The notes under the pieces were generated by a model, which was given only the letters and a program-made list of their open reading frames with translations, did not search any database and was not told the DNA's origin. A program made the position numbers and the translations under genes. From Methylobacterium marchantiae (lineage in GTDB: Bacteria > Pseudomonadota > Alphaproteobacteria > Rhizobiales > Beijerinckiaceae), in contig NZ_BPQT01000002.1 of assembly GCF_022179405.1 (NCBI RefSeq), forward strand, positions 1 through 64,000: 64,000 bases of DNA, given 5' to 3'. Positions within the stretch are counted from its first letter, which is position 1. Every line of letters begins with the position of its first letter. Of this stretch, positions 13,008 to 21,492 are shown piece by piece.

Positions 13008-13507
13008 GGAAACAGTACCTCGGATATACGTTTCTGCGGACGGCCAATGTCGACTGTCGCGCGTTCTAATCCCGGATTGTCGCTGGAACCAGACCTGACC
13101 TCGGACGTGATCGCCTCGGTTACCCCAACGGCCCAAGACCGAAGAAAAAGCATTCACATTTTTGAATAAACGCAATGTGTTAGATTTATGATATACCAGA
13201 ATTTGTTCGACGCAGAAAAGTTATTTATGCTTGCACAATAATTGTTTAGATTTGTGTTTTTACCAGCATAAAGATACTGTATGGATCGAATTCATTACTT
13301 TGTCGTTTGTTATGTTATGATTTTTGCTTTCTTTGCATTTGGAATATTAAAATCAACGCCGACGCCGTATTTTTGATCTAGATATTCCAGCAAATATTGC
13401 GCCGTCGGAAGCAATTTTAACGAAATTGACAGGAAAACACCGTCATCTCGAGTTGGATTGGTCGAGCGCGGCGACCACAACTAACCCTTACGCGTCCAAT
13501 TGGAGCG
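13008..13507. other. AT-rich intergenic region upstream of the chemotaxis receptor
   Basis: Five hundred bases between divergent genes. The part from about 13150 to 13430 is very rich in A+T compared with the flanking coding sequence. It should contain promoters for the DsbA-like gene and for the receptor. The only coding candidate is a 31-codon open frame listed separately. Confidence 0.5.
13281..13376 (+). CDS. Candidate 31-residue single-helix membrane peptide
   Basis: An ATG-to-TGA frame of 31 codons in the AT-rich leader of the chemotaxis receptor. The peptide starts MDRIHYFVVCYVMIFAFFAF, a continuous hydrophobic helix with a charged N-terminus, and ends with TPTPYF. Only a weak purine stretch (AAAGA) lies upstream. 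It could be a small membrane protein, or a chance frame, since AT-rich DNA easily encodes hydrophobic residues. No family recognised. Confidence 0.25.
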   Translation: MDRIHYFVVCYVMIFAFFAFGILKSTPTPYF

Positions 13508-14986
13508 ATGACGATTTTCAGAAATTCCGATCTCTATTCCAAGATTGACGCATTGGATCGCTCCCAGGCGATCATCGAACTCAAGACCGACGGCACGATC
13601 CTGACCGCCAACAGGAACTTCCTCGACACGGTCGGCTACGAGCTCGCCGAGATCCAGGGCAAGCATCACAGCCTGTTCGTCGATCCGGCGTTCCGGGAGA
13701 GCCAGGAGTACCGCGCCTTCTGGACAGCGCTCGCCGCCGGCACTTTCCAGTCCGGCGAGTTCAAGCGCATCGGCAAGGGCGCCCGCGAGATCTGGCTGCA
13801 GGCCACCTACAATCCCATCCTCGGCCGCGACGGCAAGCCGACCAAAATCGTCAAGTTCGCCTCCGACATCACTGCTCAAGTGGTGCGCAGCACCGACCAG
13901 GAAGGCCAGATCAAGGCGCTCGACAGGTCGCAGGCGGTGATCGAGTTCGCCCTCGACGGCGCCATCCTCACCGCCAACAAGAACTTCCTCGACGTGATGG
14001 GCTACAGCCTGGCCGAGATCCAGGGCCGGCCCCACGGCATGTTCGTCGATCCCGATCTGCGCGCCGGCGCCGAGTACAAGCGCTTCTGGGAGAATCTCGG
14101 ACGCGGCGAGTACCAGGCCGACGAGTACCGCCGCATCGCCAAGGGCGGCCGCGAGGTCTTCATTCAAGGCACCTACAACCCGATCTTCGACCGCGACGGA
14201 CGCCCGCTCAAGGTGGTCAAGTTCGCCACCGACGTGACGCGGCAGGTCCTCGAGCGCCGGAGCCGCGCCGCCCTGCAGGTCTCCATCGCCACCGACCTCA
14301 ACGCCATCGCCGGTGCCGCCTCCGGCGCCTCGCAACAGGCCGGTCAGGCCGCCCGCGCCTCGACCCAGGTCTCCTCCGACATCCAGACCGTCGCCTCTGG
14401 CGCCGAGGAACTGGCCGCCTCGGTCTCCGAGATCAGCATGCAGGTCACCCACGCCTCCGAGATCTCCGGTCAGGCGGTCAAGCAGGCCGAGGAGACCAGC
14501 GCCATCATCGCCGGCCTGTCGGGGGCGGCCACCCGCATCGGCGAGGTCGTCGCCCTGATCCAGGGCATCGCCGCCCAGACCAACCTGCTGGCGCTGAACG
14601 CCACCATCGAGGCGGCGCGGGCCGGCGAGGCGGGGCGGGGCTTCGCCGTGGTCGCCACCGAGGTCAAGGCGCTCGCCGCCCAGACCTCGAAGGCCACCGA
14701 GCAGATCAGCACCCAGATCCTCTCGACCCAGCAGGCGACCCAGCAGGCGGTGGGCGCGATCTCCTCGATCCAGAGCACGATCATGACCCTCAACGAGGTC
14801 GCCAGCGCCATCTCGGCCGCCGTGGAGGAGCAGAGCGCGGTCACCCGCGAGATGTCCTCCAGCATGCAGACCGCCTCCAACGGCGTTTCCCTCATCACCG
14901 GAAGCCTCGATGAGATCGCCCGATCCACCGAGGAGGTCGACACCGCAACCCAGAAGGTCAGAATCGCGTCGCAGGCCGCAGCCTGA
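13508..14986 (+). CDS. Soluble methyl-accepting chemotaxis protein with two PAS domains
   Basis: A 492-residue receptor with two near-identical PAS domains (about residues 14-122 and 136-245) followed by a methyl-accepting signalling domain. Each PAS repeat carries the same landmarks: ALDRSQA(I/V)IE, ILTAN(R/K)NFLD, AEIQG, and TYNPI. The signalling hairpin tip reads [20 protein letters not shown] followed by [16 protein letters not shown]. There is no transmembrane segment and no HAMP domain, so it is predicted to be a cytoplasmic sensor of an internal or diffusible cue such as redox or oxygen. The ligand is not deducible. A terminator-like hairpin follows. Confidence 0.92.
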   Translation: MTIFRNSDLYSKIDALDRSQAIIELKTDGTILTANRNFLDTVGYELAEIQGKHHSLFVDPAFRESQEYRAFWTALAAGTFQSGEFKRIGKGAREIWLQATYNPILGRDGKPTKIVKFASDITAQVVRSTDQEGQIKALDRSQAVIEFALDGAILTANKNFLDVMGYSLAEIQGRPHGMFVDPDLRAGAEYKRFWENLGRGEYQADEYRRIAKGGREVFIQGTYNPIFDRDGRPLKVVKFATDVTRQVLERRSRAALQVSIATDLNAIAGAASGASQQAGQAARASTQVSSDIQTVASGAEELAASVSEISMQVTHASEISGQAVKQAEETSAIIAGLSGAATRIGEVVALIQGIAAQTNLLALNATIEAARAGEAGRGFAVVATEVKALAAQTSKATEQISTQILSTQQATQQAVGAISSIQSTIMTLNEVASAISAAVEEQSAVTREMSSSMQTASNGVSLITGSLDEIARSTEEVDTATQKVRIASQAAA

Positions 14987-15021
14987 GGATTGCGGAGTTC
15001 CGGAAGCCGGTCATTTCCATT

Positions 15022-15063
15022 GAAGAAGACGGCGGCAACCCTCACAGGGTGCGGCCGTCTTCT
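15022..15063 (+). terminator. Hairpin terminator after the chemotaxis receptor
   Basis: The inverted repeat GAAGACGGC / GCCGTCTTC with an inner ACCCT/AGGGT extension starts about 40 bases after the receptor stop. It is followed by a pyrimidine-rich but not strictly T-only stretch, so termination strength is uncertain. Confidence 0.6.
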
Positions 15064-15142
15064 CGTCATACCGACCATGGTCTTCAGCGCGGAGGAGCCT
15101 GGGCGGCGGGAATCCACCAAGCATCTTGCTCTATCGGGGTGC

Positions 15143-15769
15143 CTATCTCATAGCTCCTGGTCGGTCGCCGATCGCCCAGGCCAGAGCCTGTTCCAGTCGA
15201 TCGTTCCCCCAGAACAATTCGCCGTCTCCGGTCAGAAACGTCGGAGCGCCGAAGATACCGCGGGACCGCGCTTCCTCGCCATTCACGCGGAGGCGGCCCT
15301 TATTGCCCTCGGATGCCGCAGCCTTGAGGATCACCGTTCCGTCGAGGCCGAGCGCGTTGAGGATCTGAACCACGGCCTGAGGTTCGGCGATGGACTCTCC
15401 CTTCGAAAACTCGGTCTCGTAGACCGCTTTGGAGAATGGAACGAGCCAGTCGTAATCCATCCCGTACGTGGCTGCACGAGTCGCGCTGAGGCTGTTCTGC
15501 GGAAACGGATCAGGTCGCTTCAACGCGGGCAGGCCTTGCCTCGCCGCTTCTCGCTCCACGTCCCGCCACATATTGCGTCCCTTTGCGGGAAAAAGATTGA
15601 ATGGGGAGGAATTCCAACCCTGGCTGGCAAAGATTGGCCCGATCAGGAACGGTCGCCATCGCACTTCGACACCGGCGGCCTCAGCCATCCCGTCGATCCG
15701 CATGGCCGTCAGGTACGAGTAGGTGGAAGCGAACTCGTACCAGAATTCGAGGGTCGGCCGTCGCGGCAT
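15143..15769 (-). CDS. 2-hydroxychromene-2-carboxylate isomerase family protein
   Basis: A 208-residue DsbA-fold, GST-kappa-like protein of the HCCA isomerase family. It begins with the typical LEFWYEFASTYSYL, in which the serine replaces the thioredoxin cysteine, and includes RPFLIGPIF and GIFGAPTFLTGDGELFWGNDR. Characterised members isomerise 2-hydroxychromene-2-carboxylate in naphthalene catabolism using glutathione, but no other aromatic-degradation gene is nearby, so the true substrate is unknown. It is divergent from argG. Confidence 0.85.
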   Translation of the reverse strand: MPRRPTLEFWYEFASTYSYLTAMRIDGMAEAAGVEVRWRPFLIGPIFASQGWNSSPFNLFPAKGRNMWRDVEREAARQGLPALKRPDPFPQNSLSATRAATYGMDYDWLVPFSKAVYETEFSKGESIAEPQAVVQILNALGLDGTVILKAAASEGNKGRLRVNGEEARSRGIFGAPTFLTGDGELFWGNDRLEQALAWAIGDRPGAMR

Positions 15770-15962
15770 TCGTCGAATCTCCGGTGTGGGGTTAGAATAC
15801 GCAGCTTCTGACGTTCCGGCCCAAGCGACAACGTGAAGCGCTCACGCCGTCGTGGACAGCGCCGCCGAACATGGTGGCAACGTCTCCTGCGGCACGGCGG
15901 TTGCACGACGCGGCTCTCCGCTGATAAGTCGCCACCACTCCATGAGAACCGAAGCGAGACCG

Positions 15963-17204
15963 ATGCCAGACGCGAATCCGAAGCCCGTCAACAAGGTCGT
16001 GCTCGCCTATTCGGGTGGCCTGGACACCTCGATCATCCTGAAATGGTTGCAGACCACTTATGGCTGCGAGGTCATCACCTTCACGGCCGATCTCGGCCAA
16101 GGTGAGGAGTTGGAGCCCGCGCGCAAGAAGGCAGAACTTCTCGGCATCAAGCCAGAGAATATCTTCATCGAAGACCTGCGAGAGGAATTCGTCCGGGACT
16201 ACGTCTTCCCGATGTTTCGTGCCAATGCGGTCTACGAGGGCGTCTATCTGCTCGGCACCTCGATCGCCCGCCCGCTCATCGCGAAGAAGCAGATTGAGAT
16301 TGCCGAGCGCCTCGGCGCCGACGCCGTCTGTCACGGCGCCACCGGGAAAGGCAACGATCAGGTCCGGTTCGAGCTCGGCTATTATGCCCTGAAGCCCGAC
16401 GTGACCGTGATAGCGCCTTGGCGGGAATGGGATCTCAAGAGCCGCGAGCAGCTCATCGCCTTCGCAGAACAGCACCAGATCCCGATCTCGAAGGACAAGC
16501 GCGGCGAAAGCCCGTTCTCCGTCGATGCAAACCTCCTGCACGCTTCCTCGGAAGGCAAAGTCCTGGAGGATCCCGCCGATGAGGTGCCGGATTACGTCTA
16601 CTCGCGCACTCTTTCGCCGGAAGAAGCGCCTGACACCCCGACGATCATCACCATCGGCTTCGAGAAGGGCGATGCGATCTCCATAGACGGCGAAGCACTA
16701 TCACCGGCCTCGTTGCTGGCGAGGCTCAATCGGCTCGGACACGACAATGGGATCGGCCGTCTCGATCTGGTAGAAAATCGCTTCGTCGGCATGAAGAGCC
16801 GCGGCATGTATGAGACGCCGGGAGGCACCATCCTGCTTCCCGCCCACCGCGCCATCGAGTCGATCACGCTGGATCGCGGCGCGGCCCATCTTAAGGACCA
16901 GATCATGCCGCAATATGCGGAGCTGATCTATAACGGCTTCTGGTTCTCGCCGGAACGGGAGATGCTCCAGGCGCTCATCGACAAGAGCCAGGAGATGGTC
17001 ACCGGCGAGGTGCGGCTGAAGCTCTACAAGGGCGGCATCCACGTCATCGGCCGCAGCAGCCCGAACTCGCTCTACGACCAGGACCTCGTCACCTTCGAGG
17101 AGGGCGCCGTGGCCTACGACCACCGCGACGCGGCGGGCTTCATCAAGCTCAACGCCCTGCGCCTGCGAACGCTCGCCCAGCGCAAGAAGAAGCTCGGCGC
17201 ATAG
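15963..17204 (+). CDS. argG: Argininosuccinate synthase
   Basis: Cytosolic enzyme of arginine biosynthesis that joins citrulline and aspartate using ATP. The protein is 413 residues with the PP-loop [18 protein letters not shown] near the N-terminus and the [15 protein letters not shown] motif. The start at 15963 ([11 protein letters not shown]) places the PP-loop at the usual distance; the frame is open 37 codons further upstream but that part is not family-like. Confidence 0.97.
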   Translation: MPDANPKPVNKVVLAYSGGLDTSIILKWLQTTYGCEVITFTADLGQGEELEPARKKAELLGIKPENIFIEDLREEFVRDYVFPMFRANAVYEGVYLLGTSIARPLIAKKQIEIAERLGADAVCHGATGKGNDQVRFELGYYALKPDVTVIAPWREWDLKSREQLIAFAEQHQIPISKDKRGESPFSVDANLLHASSEGKVLEDPADEVPDYVYSRTLSPEEAPDTPTIITIGFEKGDAISIDGEALSPASLLARLNRLGHDNGIGRLDLVENRFVGMKSRGMYETPGGTILLPAHRAIESITLDRGAAHLKDQIMPQYAELIYNGFWFSPEREMLQALIDKSQEMVTGEVRLKLYKGGIHVIGRSSPNSLYDQDLVTFEEGAVAYDHRDAAGFIKLNALRLRTLAQRKKKLGA

Positions 17205-17220
17205 GCTTCAGAGGACCACA

Positions 17221-17241
17221 CCTCCCCCGTCGCGGGGGAGG
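17221..17241. terminator. Palindrome between convergent argG and a hypothetical gene
   Basis: A perfect 9-base inverted repeat (CCTCCCCCG-TCG-CGGGGGAGG) sits between two convergent genes. There is no T-run on either side, so it may act as a weak bidirectional terminator or be a fragment of a dispersed repeat like that at 9747-9857. Confidence 0.45.
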
Positions 17242-17255
17242 GAATCGAATGGCGC

Positions 17256-17825
17256 TCAGACGGCGGCCCAACGGTCGCCTCTCTTGGCGAACGGCCCCGG
17301 CCCCAGATCGGCGTAGCGCAGGAATATCTGCAGGGCCGGCTGCATCTCGTGATGCACGGCCGGGATATCGGTCCCCGCTCCGTAGGGCGCGTCCGTATCG
17401 AAGGCCGGCACGTCTCGGGCTTGGTCCCAGACGATGCTGAGCTTCGGCACCAGCGCCACGTGCTCCGCCGTCACGTCGAACGTGACGTGCTCGGGCGTCT
17501 CCCCCGTCGCCTCGTCGCGAAAGACGTCGCCGACATCGTCCGAGGAGAGCTTGGCCAGGGTGTTGTGATAGGCGTAGCGCCCCGGCTTCAGCACCGCGTT
17601 GTGAATGAACACCGCGAGCGCGTCGCCGAGCGCCCGGTGCTCCTCGTCGGCCCCGTCATCATCGCCGGTGACGTTGAAGATGTCGCCGTCCCGGTCGGTG
17701 CTGCCGTAGGGCGCATCGGGGTGGACGATGGGCGCGCCGCGTCCCGCCGCGTTCCAGGCCACAACCATCCGGCGGATCAGGGCGATGCGCTCGAGGGTGA
17801 GGTCGAAGGTCGTCGTGCCGCCCAT
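17256..17825 (-). CDS. Hypothetical protein with an internal duplication
   Basis: A 189-residue acidic, soluble protein of unrecognised family. It consists of two related halves: FDLTLERIALIRRM...HPDAPYGSTD in the first and FDVTAEHVALVPKL...DTDAPYGAGTD in the second, with a shared downstream segment (HRALGDALAVFIHNAVLKPG versus HHEMQPALQIFLRYADLGPG). No signal peptide or membrane segment. The first repeat carries an insertion (DRDGDIFNVTGDDDGAD). Genes on either side are argG and mtgA; context does not suggest a role. Confidence 0.75.
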   Translation of the reverse strand: MGGTTTFDLTLERIALIRRMVVAWNAAGRGAPIVHPDAPYGSTDRDGDIFNVTGDDDGADEEHRALGDALAVFIHNAVLKPGRYAYHNTLAKLSSDDVGDVFRDEATGETPEHVTFDVTAEHVALVPKLSIVWDQARDVPAFDTDAPYGAGTDIPAVHHEMQPALQIFLRYADLGPGPFAKRGDRWAAV

Positions 17826-17919
17826 GTCGTGTCCGTTCTGGCCCTGTCCGGTTCCGATATCCGGTCGGAATGTGAACGGCTCTATGGCACGAGTCGGAGC
17901 GGGTCTCCACGCCGGAACG

Positions 17920-18582
17920 TCAGCGCAGGCAGCCCATGAGGCCGCCGACCCCGTTCATGCGGGCCTGTATCCGGGCGGAGACGGCCCGGACGCCGCGGGA
18001 CGGCAGAGCGGGATTGCGCTGGATCGGATTCGGCAGGACAGCGGCGAGCAGACTCGCCTCGCTGCGGTTCAGCGCCCGCGCGCTCTTGCCGAACCAGCGC
18101 TGCGAAGCCGCCTCGGCGCCGTAGACCCCCTCCCCCCATTCAGCGACGTTGAGATAGATCTCCATCATCCGCCGCTTGCCCCACAGGGTATCGGCGAAGA
18201 CGGCCAGCGGAATCTCCAGTCCTTTGCGAAGAAACGAGCGTCCCGGCCAGAGAAACACGTTCTTCACCGTCTGCATCGAGATCGTCGACGCCCCGCGGCT
18301 GGGCCCTTCGTCGTCGTCGACGACCTCGCGAAGCGCTCCCCAATCGACGCCGTTGTGCAGGCAGAACCTCTGGTCTTCCGAGGCGATGACCGCCTGGATC
18401 AGGAGCGGCGAGATCGCCTCGAGGGGGACGGACTGCCGGTCGACGGGTTTCAGCGTCAACCATCGCGCCAGCATCAGGGTTGAGGGCGGGGTCAGCGCAC
18501 TATAGACGAGCCCGAGAACGAGGATCGGGGCCAGCACCATGACGGGGAGCAGCATGACGAGGTTGACGACCCGCCTCGCCAT
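17920..18582 (-). CDS. mtgA: Monofunctional biosynthetic peptidoglycan transglycosylase
   Basis: A GT51 family enzyme that polymerises lipid II into glycan strands at the outer face of the inner membrane. An N-terminal membrane anchor (VVNLVMLLPVMVLAPILVLG) is followed by the catalytic EDQRF motif, the RGASTISMQTVKN motif and the KRRMMEIYLNVAEWG motif. With a start at 18582 it is 220 residues, the usual size. The frame stays open to 18741, which would add about 53 residues encoded by a 45-base tandem repeat (RQSGTERPLNP twice). The ribosome-binding region at 18582 lies within that repeat, so the true start is unsettled. Confidence 0.9.
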   Translation of the reverse strand: MARRVVNLVMLLPVMVLAPILVLGLVYSALTPPSTLMLARWLTLKPVDRQSVPLEAISPLLIQAVIASEDQRFCLHNGVDWGALREVVDDDEGPSRGASTISMQTVKNVFLWPGRSFLRKGLEIPLAVFADTLWGKRRMMEIYLNVAEWGEGVYGAEAASQRWFGKSARALNRSEASLLAAVLPNPIQRNPALPSRGVRAVSARIQARMNGVGGLMGCLR

Positions 18583-18583
18583 A

Positions 18584-18691
18584 CCGGATTGCCGGCCCCT
18601 TCGAACCGGATTGAGGGGCCGTTCGGTGCCGGATTGCCGGCCCCTTCGACCCGGATTGAGAGGCCGTTCGGTGCCGGATTGCGGTCCACTT
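18584..18691. repeat. 45-bp tandem repeat at the mtgA start
   Basis: Two full 45-base units begin at 18584 and 18629 and a partial third at 18674. Each opens with CCGGATTG and contains a second internal copy of CCGGATTG about 22 bases later, so the basic unit is a degenerate 22/23-base dimer. The array covers the DNA immediately upstream of the mtgA ATG. Confidence 0.9.
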
Positions 18692-18776
18692 CCGTCTTCC
18701 GCTTCGTCGCCCCGATCCTGACTTCGCCCCACCCGCACCACGACGCGCCCACCCCTCGACCAAGGCCCTTCTTACG

Positions 18777-19736
18777 ATGACCTCAACGCAAGCATCCCAC
18801 GCTTCGGTCAAGGCGGACGCATCTGAGGCGTTTTCCCACAAGCTTTCGAGCGTGGCCGACGCCGTCGAGGCCTTCCTGGCCGAGCGCCTCGGCCCCGAGA
18901 CCCAGACGGGCGAGATCACCCGCCCCTCCCGCCTGATGGAGGCGATGCGCCATGCGGTGCTCGGCGGCGGCAAGCGCCTGCGCCCGTTCCTGGCGGTGGA
19001 GACGGCGCGGATGCTCGGCGGACCCGAGGCCGGGGCCCTCGCCGCCGGGTCGGCGATCGAGCTCGTTCACTGCTATTCCCTGGTCCATGACGACATGCCG
19101 GCCATGGACGACGACGACATGCGCCGCGGCAAGCCCACCGTCCACAAGGCCTATGACGAGGCTACCGCCATCCTCGTGGGCGACGCGCTGCAGACCCTGG
19201 CCTTCGAGATCCTGGCCGATGCCGCCTGGCAGCCGGACCCGTCGATCCGGGCCGACCTCGTGCTGGGCCTCGCCAAGGCCTCGGGCCTCGGCGGCATGGT
19301 CGGCGGCCAGCTCCTCGACCTCGGCGCGGAGGGCCGCTTCGGCACCGTCTCCCTCGACGTCGAGGACACGCTCCAGCTCCAGGCCATGAAGACCGGCGCG
19401 ATCCTGGCCTTCTCGGTGGATGCGGGTGCCCTCGTGGGCGGCGCGACCCCGGACCAGCGCGCCGCCCTGTGGCGCTACGGCCTCGCCCTGGGACAGGCCT
19501 TCCAGATCGCCGACGACATCCTCGACCGCGAGGCCTCGCCGGAAGCCATGGGCAAGGCCACCGGCAAGGACAAGGAGGCCGGCAAGGCGACCCTCGTCGA
19601 CCGTCTCGGCATCGAAGGCGCCCGCGCCGAATGCGACCACCTCGTGGGCGTCTGCGAGGACGCCGTCTCCGCCTGGGGCGACAAGGCCCGGACGCTGCGC
19701 GAGGCGGCGCGGTTCACGGTGGCGCGCAAGGTCTGA
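18777..19736 (+). CDS. ispA: Farnesyl diphosphate synthase (IspA-type polyprenyl synthase)
   Basis: A short-chain trans-prenyl synthase of 319 residues. The first aspartate-rich motif is HDDMPAMDDDDMRRGKPTVH and the second is QIADDILD, with the GGGKRLRPFL isopentenyl-diphosphate-binding segment. The residues before the first motif (CYSLVHDD) match the IspA subtype, which makes C15 farnesyl diphosphate for ubiquinone, hopanoids and carotenoids. Chain length is inferred from this resemblance only. Confidence 0.92.
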   Translation: MTSTQASHASVKADASEAFSHKLSSVADAVEAFLAERLGPETQTGEITRPSRLMEAMRHAVLGGGKRLRPFLAVETARMLGGPEAGALAAGSAIELVHCYSLVHDDMPAMDDDDMRRGKPTVHKAYDEATAILVGDALQTLAFEILADAAWQPDPSIRADLVLGLAKASGLGGMVGGQLLDLGAEGRFGTVSLDVEDTLQLQAMKTGAILAFSVDAGALVGGATPDQRAALWRYGLALGQAFQIADDILDREASPEAMGKATGKDKEAGKATLVDRLGIEGARAECDHLVGVCEDAVSAWGDKARTLREAARFTVARKV

Positions 19737-20035
19737 TCCCATCCCATCCGCGGGACTGGCGGTAGACACCTGACGTCGGATACCCGCCCCGAAGGACCGG
19801 GTCGGGCGGGTTCGCGACGGTCTGCCCGCGAGCGGCCGGACCGTCGAACCTCACCTTCGTCCACGGCTTGCGCCGATCGAACGTCCCAATGCCGGGTCTC
19901 GGCGAGCCCGGCGGACGACCTCCGCCGCGCGGTCACATCGACGATGGACAACCTCGAGGGTCCGGAGAACCACCGAAGACGTGACCCCGATGCCTGTCGG
20001 GAAAGGCCGTTCCGGATTCAAAAACCGGCACGTCT
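19737..20035. other. Intergenic region between ispA and the receiver gene
   Basis: About 300 bases between convergent genes. GC-rich, with no convincing gene, RNA or strong terminator seen. The last 100 bases before the receiver gene stop shift toward lower GC. Confidence 0.4.
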
Positions 20036-20389
20036 CTAACGCGAAACGGACGAGAACAGTGCGATCTTTCTCGCGAAATCAGGCTGGGTGATCGGCTTGC
20101 TAATGATTCCGAGCGAAACACCACAATATTCTTCTGCAATTTTTTCTTGTCCGGTGACGAAAATTATTGGAACACCCTGCTCCGAGAGCCATACGGCCGC
20201 AATCGGACCAGTACGCCCATCGGCAAGATCGATATCGATCAGGGCGGCATCGAAATCCATGCCAGTAAAATTCTCTTTTAGATCGGCGAAACTCTCGAAG
20301 GCCCCGGCAAAGACGTGGCCTAAATCCTCGATCAGTTGCTCAATGTGAAATACGATTAGCGGATTGTCTTCGAGGCACAAAATGCGCAT
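20036..20389 (-). CDS. Single-domain response regulator (CheY-like receiver)
   Basis: A 117-residue stand-alone receiver domain without an output domain. The acidic pocket (E7, D8), the phospho-acceptor D52 in AALIDIDL, the conserved T79 (FVTG) and the K98-P pair (ISKPIT) are all present, so it should be phosphorylated. It lies 53 bases downstream of the HWE kinase, and the KaiC-like gene is first in the same series, so the three probably form one signalling operon. Base composition is lower in GC than its neighbours. Confidence 0.88.
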   Translation of the reverse strand: MRILCLEDNPLIVFHIEQLIEDLGHVFAGAFESFADLKENFTGMDFDAALIDIDLADGRTGPIAAVWLSEQGVPIIFVTGQEKIAEEYCGVSLGIISKPITQPDFARKIALFSSVSR

Positions 20390-20442
20390 TTGTTTCGCCG
20401 AATGATGGACCTGGATTGTCTAGCTGCCAACGCGAGTTGGCT

Positions 20443-21492
20443 CTATGGGTTTCCATTCACTCGCGATAAGGGGCCGCGCGCCTCGCATCGGAGGCCTTCG
20501 GGATGGAAGGCAATGACGGGCTTCTGCCCGAACATCCCCGTCAAAGCGGCCCGCAAATAGCGCGTCCCATAGCCGGCATGCGCCGGATCCTCGACGGCCG
20601 GCCCGTCGCGCTCACACCAGCTGATCGAGAACTCGCGCGGTTCTTCGTCCGAAACCCGCCATTCGAAACGCACGCGCCCTTCCGGCTTCGACAGCGCGCC
20701 GTACTTGATCGCGTTGGTCGTCAATTCGTGGAGACAGAGCGCGAGCGTCGTTCCGGCCTCGCGGTGCAGCATCACCGCGGGCCCGGACGACGAGATCCGA
20801 TCCTCGCCCGTCAGCCGATAGGGACCGAAGGTGAGATCGGCGACTTCCTGGACCGTCACGTTTTCGCCGACGGCATGGAAAACGGCGGAATGCACGTTGG
20901 CCAGAGCGCCGAGCCGCCCTCTGAAATCTTCGGCGAACTCCTCCAGCGAGGTTGCCCCGCGATGGGTCATCGCAAAGATCGATGTGACGCTGGCGAGGAT
21001 GTTCTTGACGCGGTGATTCAGTTCGCGCCGCAACTCGACTTCGCGCGCGATGTGATCGCGGACGTCGCGTTGCCGAAGGCGGGCCAGCAAGGCGGATTGT
21101 ACTCCGCTGACCAATTCCACGGGGGTCACCGGCCGCTGGTAGAAGAGGTGGCGCGCCCGCGGCCATATCCGGCTCAATTCGGCGCGGACGCGGATGTTGG
21201 GGGAGGCCCGATCGAGCAGCACCACGATGGGGATTTCCGACCAGGCCGGCTGCGACCGGACATGACTGGCGACGGCTTCCAGAACGTGTGGCGTGAGCGC
21301 TTCATGGGTGGCGACCAGGACTCCTGGCAACGTCGCGAGCCGATCGGCGAGGTCGTCGATGCCGGTGGAGATCTCTACGCGGATATCGTGCTCTTCCAGC
21401 AGACGGCCGAGGAAGGTGGCGTCCTTGCGATAGGGTGCGAGGACCAGCACGTGATCCAGCGCAGAGAGATCGTCCGGATCCGGAGCGGTCAC
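20443..21492 (-). CDS. HWE-type histidine kinase with a degenerate receiver domain
   Basis: A 349-residue soluble kinase. Residues about 14-137 form a receiver-like domain, but the phospho-acceptor position (LPGVLVATHEALTP) has no aspartate and the usual KP pair reads RP (Q119-R120-P121), so it is a pseudo-receiver. The kinase core carries the HRVKN motif with H160, the LGALANVHSAVF segment, and the N box HELTTNAIKYGAL typical of HWE/HisKA_2 kinases of alphaproteobacteria. Its ATG overlaps the stop of the KaiC-like gene by four bases, implying coupled synthesis. The phosphate target may be the receiver protein encoded next. Confidence 0.88.
   Translation of the reverse strand: MTAPDPDDLSALDHVLVLAPYRKDATFLGRLLEEHDIRVEISTGIDDLADRLATLPGVLVATHEALTPHVLEAVASHVRSQPAWSEIPIVVLLDRASPNIRVRAELSRIWPRARHLFYQRPVTPVELVSGVQSALLARLRQRDVRDHIAREVELRRELNHRVKNILASVTSIFAMTHRGATSLEEFAEDFRGRLGALANVHSAVFHAVGENVTVQEVADLTFGPYRLTGEDRISSSGPAVMLHREAGTTLALCLHELTTNAIKYGALSKPEGRVRFEWRVSDEEPREFSISWCERDGPAVEDPAHAGYGTRYLRAALTGMFGQKPVIAFHPEGLRCEARGPLSRVNGNP

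Noticed and set aside
13481-14452. A 323-codon minus-strand frame opposite the chemoreceptor
   Set aside because: It is a Gly/Asp/Leu-rich antisense translation of the repeated PAS domains, with no independent support.
18584-18691. The 45-bp tandem repeat as a CRISPR array
   Set aside because: The units are directly adjacent with no unique spacers, only two full copies exist, and no cas gene is present.
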